Shown piece after piece: positions 20,621-31,191 of a stretch of 64,000 nt of DNA (the stretch's first letter is position 1; every line of letters starts with the position of its first letter). The notes under the pieces are model-generated. The model had not been told where the DNA came from, made no database searches, and saw nothing but the letters and a program-made list of their open reading frames with translations. Source of the stretch: Catenaria anguillulae PL171 (Eukaryota > Blastocladiomycota > Blastocladiomycetes > Blastocladiales > Catenariaceae); assembly GCA_002102555.1 (NCBI GenBank), contig MCFL01000019.1, forward strand, positions 62,001 through 126,000. Reading direction: 5' to 3'. Both the position numbers and the translations under genes were made by a program.

Positions 20621-22861
20621 TCACGACCCGCGCTTCAACTCCCTCTCGAGCGACTCGATGCTCATCATCTTGACGTCGCCCTCACCGTCCATGCCCCTGC
20701 CCATGGACCCAACGCCCATCAACCCGGCACTGCTCTGCCCCCTGCCCAGAGACGTGTACGCCTCCAGCATGCGCTCCAATGTGCGCTTGTCGACATCCAT
20801 CAAATCCTCTGAATCCCTCGACATGGACGCCACCTTGATGATGCGCTCCAAGCTATTGCGATCGAGCGACCGAAGCGTCGAGCTCAAAGTGCCGAGCGGC
20901 CCACCAGGCAACTTGGCCGCAAGCATATCCACGTCTGCGGTGGCCGACTGCCCAGCCAAAATGCGGTCCAGTGAGTCTCTGGGCGACGCCGTGGACGCGG
21001 CCCCGAGCTCGCGCAGCAGCCTGTCGAGTGAGTCCTTTGAAAACAAGCCCGACGGATCGGATTCGCCCGTGGCTTCCTTGAGCATGCGGTCCAGGGTCGA
21101 TTCTTGCTGGCGCTGCTGCTGCTGCTGGCGGTGGCGCTGAGCAGTGGATTGGCGCGCGCCCGTGCCTGCGGGCGACGACGAGGACGACGTAACGGGTTTT
21201 GCAGGGATCGTAATCGAGGGGCGGATATCGGCAAGTGACACGGTTTCTTCCTCGGCAAAATCGCCCGTGGCGGCCGTGGTGGTCGATCCAGAAAAGGACG
21301 AGTCGGATGTGGGTGCAATTGGCGGCGGGTACATGGGCGCCGTTGACGTTGATGAAGTCGATGCGGAGCTGTCTGCCACCGTGGCGGTGGTGGACGTGGC
21401 GGCGGCTTCGGCGGCAGCCAGCTGCATGCGCTCGAGCGTGCGTGAAATCTCCATCTCATCATCGTCTTCGTCTTCGTTGTTGTTGGCGCTGGTTCCATTG
21501 TGCGACGCCGACGAATCCGCAGGCGCGTCGCCAACTTCGAGGCCAAGTAGTGGGGTGGCTTGTAAGGTCGATTCGAGCTGTTGCTGGCCAGTTGGTTGGT
21601 ACATGGCCGGCGCGTAGCCTGCCGTTGATGTGGGTGGCCACTGGAGACTGGAAGTCGGGATGGTCGATGGCGGATACATGCCTGTGGGTTGGGAGTGAAT
21701 CGCAGCGCCCAAACTGGGCAGCGGTGCAGGCATCGGGGCGAGCGTCGGCAGCGGAATGGGCGAGACCGACGCGTGGTGTTGGACTTGTTGCGTAGGTTGC
21801 AACAGCGTGTGGTTCCCAGCAAATCCGCCCAGCCCAAACTGCGAAGACGCGGCCAGCATGTTTGGATCGGGTGTCAGGGACAAGCGGTGCTGGGGAACAG
21901 AGCCCATTGCAGCCGTGAGGAAGGGCGACACGGATGCGGCATGTGACGCGGTCGGCAAGCCCGGGGTTGTGCTGGTCATGTCGAGCGAAAAGGTTGGGAG
22001 CATATTTGGGTCGGCGGACATGTCCAGGAGCGAGTAGGAAGCGTTTGCTGCCGTGTTGGCCCCCAGCAAGTGCGACGAAGGCGACGCGAGTTGTTGCGGA
22101 GACAAAAAGGGTTGCTGATGCAGGCCTGGGACTGGGCCGAGCGAGGTTGGGAGTTGGGCCGGAGAGGGAGACATCCAGGACGCCATTTGCTGTTGTTGCT
22201 GCTGTTGTTGTTGGAAAAGCAACGATTGTTGTTGTTGCTGATGCTGCTGAAGGAACTGCTGCTGCTGCTGCTGCTGCTGGACGGCAGCCATGTTGGGCGA
22301 CAAGGACATTGCGGGGAGATTAGGGGCAGCGGCAGGCCCAGTCGGGAGCAATTGCTGAGTTGGTAGAGCAGGGAGGGGTTGTGGCTGCGGCGTTGTACTG
22401 GAACCAGTCACCGTGGCTGTGGCAGCACCCGTGGCAGGAGCAGGAGCAGCAGCGGGTTCCTTCATCTCCGAGTCGAAAATGACAAACCACTTTGAGGTGC
22501 CGTAGACGCGCTCGAGGGCCTCGCCAATGGCCTGGTCGGTCAAGTGATGGTCGCGGACATGCTGGGCACACTTTGGGTGGTTCTTGATGTGGCGGCGGAC
22601 CTGGTCGCGGCGGTTGGTGGCGAGGCCACAGCCTGGGCGCGGGCATGAGAAGGGCCGCTCGTTGAGGTGCTTGGTCTGGATGTGGCGGTCGCGGTCGTGG
22701 CGGCGCTTGAAGAACTTTGGGGGCGTGCAGTGGTTGCACGGGTAGCGTGCGGCCGGGTCAAGCGTGGCGGAATTGGACGTGAGATCGTCGGCCGAGGCGG
22801 GGTCGGCCGCTGTGGCAGTGACGGCGGCCGCGGGAGGGTCTGCAGCGGGGCCGGTCATCAT
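20621..22861 (-). CDS. C2H2 zinc-finger transcription factor with glutamine tracts
   Basis: Single-exon gene of 746 residues from the first ATG of the frame (22861, MMTGPAADPP). Two C2H2 fingers lie at about residues 40-95: the first starts with CNHC and ends HIQTKH, the second reads CPRPGCGLATNRRDQVRRH plus IKNH. The pair is joined by the classical linker-like NERPFSC. A glutamine-rich region follows at about 190-240, encoded by CAA and CAG runs, then long Ser/Thr/Ala/Pro stretches typical of activation regions. The C-terminal third carries repeated short motifs of the form (S/T)L(D/E)R plus two hydrophobics (TLERMQ, TLDRML, SLDRLL, SLDRIL, SLERII, TLERML, SLEREL). I cannot name an orthologue. 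It is presumably nuclear and DNA-binding, with targets unknown. Confidence 0.8.
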   Translation of the reverse strand: MMTGPAADPPAAAVTATAADPASADDLTSNSATLDPAARYPCNHCTPPKFFKRRHDRDRHIQTKHLNERPFSCPRPGCGLATNRRDQVRRHIKNHPKCAQHVRDHHLTDQAIGEALERVYGTSKWFVIFDSEMKEPAAAPAPATGAATATVTGSSTTPQPQPLPALPTQQLLPTGPAAAPNLPAMSLSPNMAAVQQQQQQQQFLQQHQQQQQSLLFQQQQQQQQQMASWMSPSPAQLPTSLGPVPGLHQQPFLSPQQLASPSSHLLGANTAANASYSLLDMSADPNMLPTFSLDMTSTTPGLPTASHAASVSPFLTAAMGSVPQHRLSLTPDPNMLAASSQFGLGGFAGNHTLLQPTQQVQHHASVSPIPLPTLAPMPAPLPSLGAAIHSQPTGMYPPSTIPTSSLQWPPTSTAGYAPAMYQPTGQQQLESTLQATPLLGLEVGDAPADSSASHNGTSANNNEDEDDDEMEISRTLERMQLAAAEAAATSTTATVADSSASTSSTSTAPMYPPPIAPTSDSSFSGSTTTAATGDFAEEETVSLADIRPSITIPAKPVTSSSSSPAGTGARQSTAQRHRQQQQQRQQESTLDRMLKEATGESDPSGLFSKDSLDRLLRELGAASTASPRDSLDRILAGQSATADVDMLAAKLPGGPLGTLSSTLRSLDRNSLERIIKVASMSRDSEDLMDVDKRTLERMLEAYTSLGRGQSSAGLMGVGSMGRGMDGEGDVKMMSIESLERELKRGS

Positions 22862-23394
22862 GGTTGCGCAGAGACTTTTTGGGGGTTCAGCGGCAGGTTC
22901 TGAGGACACAGTACATTGGAGGAAAGAATGGGAGGCGTCCAACAACTAGGAATTATTATTTATGTGACCATGGGCAAGGCAAGGCAACGGCAAGGCAACG
23001 GCAACTTGAAGGCAACCTCTGAATGAAATTTAAACATGACGAGTTGAGCCGTTTGCAACCGAACCGCATCTTGTGTATCTGGTGTCGGTGTTCCTGATGC
23101 CTCGTGTGTCAGGTCAGCATGTCAAGCAAATGGCCATCGCCGACTGGGAACCGAACGGTGCACACGCCGCGTGCCGTCATGCATGCCCTGCTCTAAGCCA
23201 GTTGGTTTGTGTCCAAAAATATCTCAACTCCGCCCCGAAAATTTCTCAACCTCAGTGGAATGTCGGTGGCGTTTGCAGTGGCAATGGGCAAGTGTGACAC
23301 ACCCGGCAACTTTCTGCGATGCCACGAAAACATGAAGATCCAACAACTTGCGTCTATCTTAAGCTCCGGATCCACAAGCAGCTCGAGTCTCAAC
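22862..23394. other. Intergenic region between two minus-strand genes
   Basis: 533 bases. Contains a short GGCAA-type direct repeat cluster at about 22974-23015. Presumed promoter of the zinc-finger gene and 3' UTR of the PX-PB1 gene. No coding sequence seen. Confidence 0.5.
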
Positions 23395-25119
23395 CTAGTA
23401 CAACATGTACAGCACAACCTTCTCTTCCCCCCTTCTGACCACCTCTCGCACGATCCCAGGCCACGTTTGCTGATTCACCTTGACCGACCTCCCACCTCCC
23501 TCTTGCCCCTCGGGCACTCGATAGCAAATGGTATACTGCTGCGGCCGCGGCGCTCCTGGCCGCTCGGCGTGCGCCTGGTCCACTTTACTCTCCACGGCCG
23601 TCAGCAACGTCCCCATGGACAAGGCATCCAGCCGGATGCGCACGGCGGCCACATGCTGGATCTTTGGAAACACAAGCTTGATTTTGAGCGTTTTGTCGCC
23701 CATATCTTGCGTGGCCGCAGACGACGACGGCGTGGCTACCGAGGGCGTAGCAACCGAGGGCGTCGATGGGTCTGGCAGCGGTGGAAGCGACGGGCTCGGT
23801 GCACCAGAGGGACTGATATACGGCGACGCCGGTGGGGGCAACGCAGACGCGGGGCGAGAAGACGATGCTGAGGATGCTGAGCGGCGTGGTGGCGGCGGCG
23901 CACCATCGTCACCATAACTGCCGACATTGCTGCTCACACTGCGCGGCGGCAAATGTGGAGATGACGAATGGTGATGTAAAGACTGCTGTTGTTGCTGGGG
24001 TCGAGATGCCGCCGGTGGCGGTGGCATTGGTGGACGCGAGTGCGAGCTGCCAGAGCTCGTGTGCGACAGTGAGCTGCCTGCCATGGACTGTTCTCGCGAT
24101 CGGACGCGCTGTGGCGGGAGGCCTGGCTCGGCTGGGTCGCGCGGCTGCGATGCAGAACGGGGAGCAAAACGAGGTGAATCGGTTCTTGATGGGACGGTCG
24201 GCGAGTGATGGTCTGGCGCAGGTGGTAATGGAGGATAATCGGGAAAGTGGGAGCTGGAGGGAGACGGAGGCAAACTGCTTCCTCGGGGAAAGACGGTCCC
24301 GCGCTGATTGCGCTGGTGGTGGAACGAGCCATTGACAGGCGACACCGGTGCACTCGAGCTGTCGCCCAGCCCCCCAGACATGTGCTTTGGAATGTTGAGA
24401 CTGACCCCTGAAGACGCAGTTGATGTGACTCGCTGGGGTGGCTGCTGTTGCGAAGACGCATTCGGGTGTCTGCCACGTGGCAGCGACGGATCCGAGTTGC
24501 TTGCGTTGGACATGGTCGACCATGCACGCCCGTTGGTCGTCATTTGCTCGCCCAATGGCGGCGAGACACCAGACGATGAAAGCTGTGCAGGCTGTTGTTC
24601 CTGTGGGACTCGCGGGACCGCCGGCGGCTCGCAAAACTTGACCACAGACTCATGATGCAGGATATGTGCTGGCAACGCAGCCAACTCTTGCAAATAAGTG
24701 GCCAACCCGCGCACGAGCCGATGTGACGTATTTCTATCCAACTGCGCGGGCCAATCGGGTAAAAACGGGAGGCTGCGCGGCATCTTGCCCGTCCGCCCAG
24801 ACTCGTGCGGGTGTGCCAGGAGCAGCTGCGAATGCAGGTCGGCAAAGCACGAGTACGACCGGACCAGGCCAGTGAGTTGCGGCGAGACAGTCACGGACAG
24901 GTAGCAGTCGGTGCGCAGGATGCGCGCGAGCCGAGCATCGTCCCAGGCCATGTCTGGCTCGAGAAGGGCAACGTGGACATCGGAGGGTTGGCCCAAACCG
25001 GGAGCCCATTTGACTTGCTTTTGGGCAGTGTTGGCCGTCATGTTTGCGGGTGGGGGAACGGAAGTGGCGGCATGGTTGTGATGGTGGTGTGTGCTGTTGT
25101 TGGGCGTCGTCGCTAGCAT
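23395..25119 (-). CDS. PX-PB1 scaffold protein, Bem1/Scd2-like without SH3 domains
   Basis: Single-exon gene of 574 residues from ATG 25119 (MLATTPNNST). A PX domain lies at about residues 69-165: YLSVTVSPQLTGLVRSYSCF, a basic LPFLPDWPAQLDRN loop and LATYLQELAALPAHI. PX domains bind phosphoinositides. The middle (170-475) is disordered, rich in Ser, Pro, Gln and His with many PxxP-like runs. The last 95 residues (LKIKLVFPKIQHVAAVRIR, then YTICYRVPEG) look like a type II PB1 domain. PX followed by C-terminal PB1 is the order in the yeast Cdc42 scaffold Bem1 and in Scd2, where PB1 binds the PB1 of the GEF Cdc24. The two N-terminal SH3 domains of Bem1 are absent, and I see none in the upstream DNA. 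Role in polarity is therefore inferred. Confidence 0.72.
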   Translation of the reverse strand: MLATTPNNSTHHHHNHAATSVPPPANMTANTAQKQVKWAPGLGQPSDVHVALLEPDMAWDDARLARILRTDCYLSVTVSPQLTGLVRSYSCFADLHSQLLLAHPHESGRTGKMPRSLPFLPDWPAQLDRNTSHRLVRGLATYLQELAALPAHILHHESVVKFCEPPAVPRVPQEQQPAQLSSSGVSPPLGEQMTTNGRAWSTMSNASNSDPSLPRGRHPNASSQQQPPQRVTSTASSGVSLNIPKHMSGGLGDSSSAPVSPVNGSFHHQRNQRGTVFPRGSSLPPSPSSSHFPDYPPLPPAPDHHSPTVPSRTDSPRFAPRSASQPRDPAEPGLPPQRVRSREQSMAGSSLSHTSSGSSHSRPPMPPPPAASRPQQQQQSLHHHSSSPHLPPRSVSSNVGSYGDDGAPPPPRRSASSASSSRPASALPPPASPYISPSGAPSPSLPPLPDPSTPSVATPSVATPSSSAATQDMGDKTLKIKLVFPKIQHVAAVRIRLDALSMGTLLTAVESKVDQAHAERPGAPRPQQYTICYRVPEGQEGGGRSVKVNQQTWPGIVREVVRRGEEKVVLYMLY

Positions 25120-25512
25120 GGTCACGGTCAACGATTGCGTGGGATTGGTGCCATGTCAATGACAGCATTGGAGAAGAAATGGACACGAGGACAAGGGAGA
25201 GAGAGCTGAGAAACAGCCAAAGAGTCCAACTTTGTGGCCCTTCTCATTGTGTGGCGCCTTTCGGCTCAATGCGGCTTGCTGACGGGCAACGATCAGCAAT
25301 GACGGAGAAATCGTGAACACACTGATCAGCATGGACTGTCCGCACCTCTCAACATCTGAACGCGTAGGTATTATATGTACCAGGGGATTGCGTAAAATTG
25401 CAAGATCGATGAATGCGTTATTAACCATGAACCTTAAGCGGGGATACACCCAAAGCAATTGGAGCCAGCCAACATAGACACACCAGGTTCAACCCATGCT
25501 CTGAATCCAATC
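25120..25512. promoter_or_regulatory. Divergent promoter between PX-PB1 and muniscin genes
   Basis: 393 bases separating two divergent start codons. No specific motif is claimed; both genes must share this regulatory space. Confidence 0.4.
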
Positions 25513-28002
25513 ATGGCCGCAGTGACACTTCCACCCCCAATTGCGACAGCACCTCCACCACCACCACCATCAGCAGCAGTACCTCCGTCATCATCAGCTG
25601 GAGCATCACCAGCTCCAGCGTCGACAACCTCTCACGCGACAGAAAGTGACCCAAACGCTCGTGTATTGGCAAGTGAGTTTCTTGTACGGTGCCATGGTTT
25701 CATGCCCCTAACTATTGGTGCTGAATGATTGACAACACGGCGCCTGCAGAAACTTGAAAAGCCGTCGGCATTTATCAACCCTGTAGTCGAGCGAGTTTTG
25801 CGACACAAGATCCACACCGAGTCGCTTCTCGATTGCCTAAAAGAAATGTACGTGACATCAACAATGCCCGCTATCTCGTGTCATGACTCAAGTCTCGCCC
25901 TCCGCCTGCTACATAGTGCCCAAATACACGATGCATTTGGCAAAGCCCTCCTCAAGACGCTCTCAAAGTACCACGTTGACGACCTGGAAGCTCTTGGCGT
26001 GTTCCATAAACCCCACCTCGCCTTTCGCCAAACACTTGACCAGGTGGCCCACAATGCTTGTAACCTCGGCGCCTCCCTGACTCCCGAATGCGATAAACTG
26101 CGTGAAGCAAACAACCAGGACGGGTGGAAAAACATTCGCAAGCTCGAATCTCGATCAAGCAAGGCCGCAAAAAACTACGAGGACGCAGCAGCCAAGCTCG
26201 ATGCGGGCAATGTGTCACCAAAACCACTTCCGCAAAAGAAAATGGACAAGCTGCGTGAAAAGTTCAATAAGGAGAAGAAACAGTGGGTTTCAGAGTGTCA
26301 CGAAGTCTTCAAGGCGGTCCAGCATTTGGATAGCCAGGTCGCGGCGTCAACCGCTCAGTTGCTGTCCAAAGTTTCAACCACTCAGGAAGCTTACTCACGC
26401 TCGGTCGTTGAAGCAGCCGCCAAGCTCACCCAGGAAGCCGCAGGACTCAATCAATTGACGGCTTGTCAGCATCTTGTGTCCATTATTGGCGGTGGCAACC
26501 CTCCTTCACCGCTCAAGCCGCTCAAGCGATCGTGGGGAATCACACGCTCTCCATCCATTTCAGGTGCAGTCTCACCTGACGGAGGCCCAGGCCACGCGTC
26601 GTTGTCCCGAGATGGTACTGCCTCACCTCAACCTCCATCTGCCCTTTCTCCAATCGTCGACCAGGACGGATATCGCGTCCGCCCTGAAGATGCAGATAAG
26701 CCACCAGTGCCTCTCAAGGCCGGCGACTCGGACGACTCGATTGACACAACTGTCAGCGCGACGGGCAAGCTCAAGATTCAAATCGGTGGTGTCGGGGCAA
26801 CAATGGCATCCGCGCCACCCTTGCCTGGATCCTCGTCCACACCTCCGCCCCCACTTCCAATGCGCCGACCAACGCAGCAATCTATTGGTGACAACATGGG
26901 CATGTCCAATGCAGGTCCCTTGCAACCGAGCGAGCCAGTGTCCTTTTCAGGCACGGGAGCTTCAAGCTGGGCGGCCAACTCAGCATTCAACACTTTGCAA
27001 CCAATTCAAGCGCAGAGGACGGGTGGAAGTACATTTGGGATGGGCACTGCGTTTAGCACAACCATGTCATCGACCACATTTGGTCGCCCAGTGTCCAACA
27101 ACTCGTCGCCATTTTCTCCGACAGGCGATGTTGGCCAAACAACCGGCAGCGTTCCTGCAACATTCCCATTCTCGACTGCCACGCAAATGTATCCCTCGCT
27201 TGCCATGTCTCCACCTCAGAACACGTTGAGCACTTCCCCACTGATTGTTATGTCACCGCTTGCGGTGCAGCCAACACAATCTGTTCCAATGGTTGGCTTT
27301 CCATCATCGCCCGCACGGGTCAAAGTGAGATGCCAAGAGCAGCTCAAGATATTGTGTCTCGACCAGCAGGTTCTCAAGCTCATGGTTGGCGGGCAACTCC
27401 TCCTCAACCAATCCGTTCCTGCCGTCGTCCCACTCCACATTTCCAATCCACGCGACTTGCAAATGACGGACCGTTCTGGCTCAAGCCAATCCTCGAAATC
27501 GTTCGAAATCGCTGTCCAGCCGTCCGATCCGCCCCAGCAGTTGCTCTTACACTACCAAGGCGCCATTTCTTCTTTTGATCTTGCCTCACTCCCAGTTTCA
27601 GTCTCCTTACAAGTCTACCACTGCGACCCGACCACCAACGAAATCATTGTTTCTCTCACCTGGCGCACCAATGGTGACTTTGCGACCAAAGTCGACAGTA
27701 TTACCATCAACTCTGTTGGTACCGGCGCCACATGCATTAGCAATCCGCACGGTGCGATTCCCGACTCGGTCACACAGTCGCTTGTGTGGCACAATCCAAC
27801 CCCGGGCGGGTTGACTGTTCGGTACAAGGTGGCCGAAAATGGGCAGCAGAAAGTGCAGGCCGGGCTTCAGGTGAATGCGGCGTTTTCGACAGAGAGGTCG
27901 CTGTCAGGCATTGTGGCGGAGAACATGGACTGTAAAACGGTGTCGGTGGCAAAGTTGTGCGTGTTTCGGTTTACCAAGGTGTCACCCATGTCGTCCGGTT
28001 AA
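25513..28002 (+). CDS. F-BAR muniscin endocytic protein (FCHO/Syp1-like)
   Basis: Three exons (25513-25683, 25750-25847, 25917-28002) encode 784 residues. A Pro/Ala/Ser-rich N-terminus (about 45 residues) precedes an F-BAR domain. Across the exon joins it reads LASEFL, KLEKPSAFINPVVE, LLDCLKEI, AQIHDAFGKALLKTLSK, closely following the FCHO pattern of EKNNGFDVL and ERATIEEAYSRSMTKL. Basic helical residues continue to about 280. A Ser/Pro linker spans about 290-540. The C-terminal 230 residues end in a beta-rich region with SVTQSLVWHNPTPG, resembling the muniscin mu-homology domain. Such proteins seed clathrin-coated pits by bending membrane and recruiting AP-2 and cargo. The second intron (69 nt, GTACGT...ATAG) has no in-frame stop, so simple ORF calling would miss it. 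The C-terminal assignment is weaker than the F-BAR. Confidence 0.72.
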
Positions 28003-28114
28003 TGGATTGACCTTGGTAACGTTGAGGTTTACAGCCAGACAAATGACACGAGCCAACATGCAGGTGAATATACATCCGTGTATTAAAATTGTGGACCACC
28101 AAACCAATTTTGCG

Positions 28115-30608
28115 CTAATTCGACTGAAACCTGTGCCTTGATGATGCCTTCCCAACGCCTATCCCACCACCTGCCACGCCTCCTGCGCTGTTCACGGCTG
28201 ATGTCGATTGCGGCGGCGACTGGCCGGCGTGCAATGCCGACGTGCTTGTGGGAATCGGCGCCAATGGTCTGCGCTTAGTTCCCTGCAATGACGACCGCCG
28301 GACCGCGCCTGGAATCATTTGGAGGGCACTCATTTGATTGGCCAGCAGCGTTTGCCCAGCGTGGCCGCTCCCGCCGCCACCTGTGGCTAGTATGGTTGTA
28401 TTGCCTGGATTGGGCTGCGTATGGTTGAGCGTTGACGGCATATTGTCGGTCGAGTCGTGTGGGGAAATGGGGAGTGAGGGCGACGACGAGGACTCGTTGC
28501 GATGTCGCAAGCGAGGGCCGAGCGCATGTGATGTAGCCGGAATGTGGTTGGTGCCAGAATTGTATGTTGGCGGGTATGCCGAGGTGGCGATGATAGAGTG
28601 CAGTGTAGATGAGCCAAGTGGAGAGTCACTCGGTGGTGACAGAACAGAATTGCTGGCTGATATTGGAGAGGATTGATTCGAGTGAAGCCGCGGCCGACCA
28701 TGGGCAGCCGGTGATTCAGGTGTTTGCTTCAGTGCAGCCACGTGGGCATGGACGGGCAGGATGCTGACTCCATCGGCGGTCCCATCATCTTGCGAAAGCG
28801 ACGGCGATGAAGACATCCCAGGAGACGCAAAATGCGGCGTATTGGACGCTGCGGCCGTCCCCGTCTTTGTTCGCCTGGAACCTGACGGATGCAGTGGGGA
28901 AGCGCTCATGACTTTGGCCGATAGCGGAGTGCCGTTTCCGCTTCCCGTGCCCGCTGCAGACCCTCGCCGTTGTGACGCAAGGTCGGATGGCTCAACGGAA
29001 GCGGATCGGCTTGGGGAAACCGGGACTGGAGCAAGAATCAAGTGTTGGTCGATTCCCGCGAGGAATCGCTGTGCAGCAATGACAACGTAAATTGTCTTTT
29101 TCCATCTCTGCTCGGCTCGGTAACTGCGCATCATTTCAAGGACGGTTTGTGACTCAAGTTTATCGCCCTATTTGGGTGGGTACGGGATCTTGGGTGAACT
29201 GCTGCAGGCAAATCGTGAGACGAGGTAGGCAGAAATGCGCACAGTGATCCAAGGGTGGAGCAAAATTTCCTTGGCAGCAATGCGCTGAGCGGGATCGACT
29301 TGAAGCATCTTTTCAATGAGATTCTTGGCTGAGAATGGAGCAAGGCGGAAGTGCCATTAGTAAAAGATGCTCAAGAGATTCTCGGGAGCACTGACGCACC
29401 GCTGGGAGGACAGTCTGCCCACAACTCGTGACTCATGTCAACTTGACCACGCTGAATCATGTCTCGTAAACCGTGCTCGGCAGCTCGAGTGTAGTTGCAC
29501 AAGAGGAGTGCCATCATGACGCCGATACTCCATATATCGCACTGTTGGCTGTATCCCAAACCAGCCAATACTTCCGGAGCTACACCCAAAGCGAAGGAGA
29601 GTAAGTTGCAAGTCAAGTGGGAATGTGTGCTTCCGGAAGGCAGAGCAGACGAACCCATGTAGAGTGGGGTACCGCACACGTTTTCCATGAGCTTGCCACC
29701 ACCGGAAAATGCGGCCAGTCCAAAGTCGGAAACTTTGATGTTGTACGGGTCAGCAGGGTCCTGGGTCGAGAGCAAGATGTTCTCCGGTTTGATGTCCTGC
29801 ACAGTCGTCATGTTGTTAGAAGAGAGTGCGCCTTGTCGATTGAAAGCGAGGGAAGAAGGGATTGTATGATGCAAGCATACCCTGTGTACAATTCCGAGAT
29901 CGTGCAAGTATCCTGCAAAAATCGAGCGAGTAAGACAATTTCGCATTCATTTCTATTAAAAAAAAACATCACGTACCAATGACGCTGGCCAGCCGCTTTA
30001 TCACCAACTTGAGATCCGTTTCGTCAATGGACCCGTTCTTTTGAACCTTCTTCACCAACTCTCCTCCATTGCAATACTCCATGACGATATACACCTTCTG
30101 AGGCGTCTCGTACACTTCACGAAGCTGGACAACATGCCGGTGTCGGATCTTTTTCATGATTTCGACTTCTCGTCCGATTTGGTCAATGCTTGCGCCATTC
30201 TTTGACCGTTTGTGAATGCTTTTACAAGCAAATACTTCCCGAGTCGCCTTGTCCGTGACGAGTCGAACTGTCCCGAATGCACCTCTGTTTCATTGAAACA
30301 AGAACCGCACGCGTGAGAAATCCATTTCCCGTACAGCTTGGTCGAAATTCGGCTGAGACAGGGCGTGGTACTCACTTTCCCAGCTTGCTTCCCATGTCGT
30401 ATCTGGAATGAAGTCCCGCCTTGTCCTCGGCCCTAATATGCTGGATTGGAAGGTGATTTGGCGAGTACAGGTCGGCATGCGACCCGTGCACAGATGAAGT
30501 TGGCGAGAGCGCTTGCTGGTGAGGTGAAGCTGATGTAAATCCCGCGAGGTTCGGGAGAGGCGACAGCCCCGATGACGAGGATTCCGTTCGACGAGGGAGA
30601 GTCGGCAT
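28115..30608 (-). CDS. CaMK-family serine/threonine protein kinase
   Basis: Seven exons (30376-30608, 29977-30284, 29881-29912, 29655-29796, 29400-29579, 29243-29328, 28115-29167) sum to 2034 nt, or 677 residues. A Ser/Pro-rich leader precedes the kinase domain (about 70-325): glycine loop GKGAFGTV, ACKSIHK lysine (about 99), IVHRD plus IKPEN catalytic loop, DFGLAAF, GTPLYM plus APEVL and a final HPWIT. Directly after it, MMRSYRAEQRWKKTIYVVIA looks like a basic amphipathic autoregulatory and calmodulin-binding helix, so Ca2+/calmodulin control is likely but unproven. The last 310 residues are disordered, rich in Ser, Pro and Thr. Exon 3 is only 32 nt. Its end and the start of exon 4 split the HRD motif. 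The gene is convergent with the muniscin gene, 112 bp apart. Confidence 0.87.
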
Positions 30609-31191
30609 TGTGGATGGATTACGCTTGGTTTGGCAAACATCAAGTAGGCGGAGAAATATGAACGTTGCATAGAGTGCCCTATTCCATTTGAACTGTACAA
30701 GTCCATGGGTTGGTGAGCGCAATCATAATTTCGATGTAATGTGACCACCTGTTGTCTGTTTTTCCTGTCTCCATTCCATTCACGGCCATTGAGCTTGTGC
30801 GAACACGACATGCCGCATGAACGAACGTTCAGAAATCGAGATTCAGGGGCAAAAGTGGCGACCGAATTGCTTGCATTCATGATTTCTCCTTGTAGGTTCC
30901 ACGCCTGAACGGCAGGCACAAGCGCCGTCCCTGATCGAAGCAGCTGGACATTTACTTCGCGTCACGCTTGAGGGCAATCGCAAACAAGACACGCGGTGCA
31001 TGGCAACGCTTGGACCGATGTCAGGTGATGACGCACGCACTTGGACACGAACGCGATCCGCAATCACCCGACGCGAACGTTGAATGAGAGTCAACACGAA
31101 AGGAGCCAAGCCAGCAGTTCCCACTCATCACAAGCATGTAACCGAGTGGAACGACCGTACCGTTTCCACCTTAGCATTCCAGTACATTGCC
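30609..31191. promoter_or_regulatory. Divergent promoter between CaMK and DEAD-box genes
   Basis: 583 bases between two divergent start codons. Open frames here continue from the flanking genes or are shadows. No specific motif is claimed. Confidence 0.4.
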
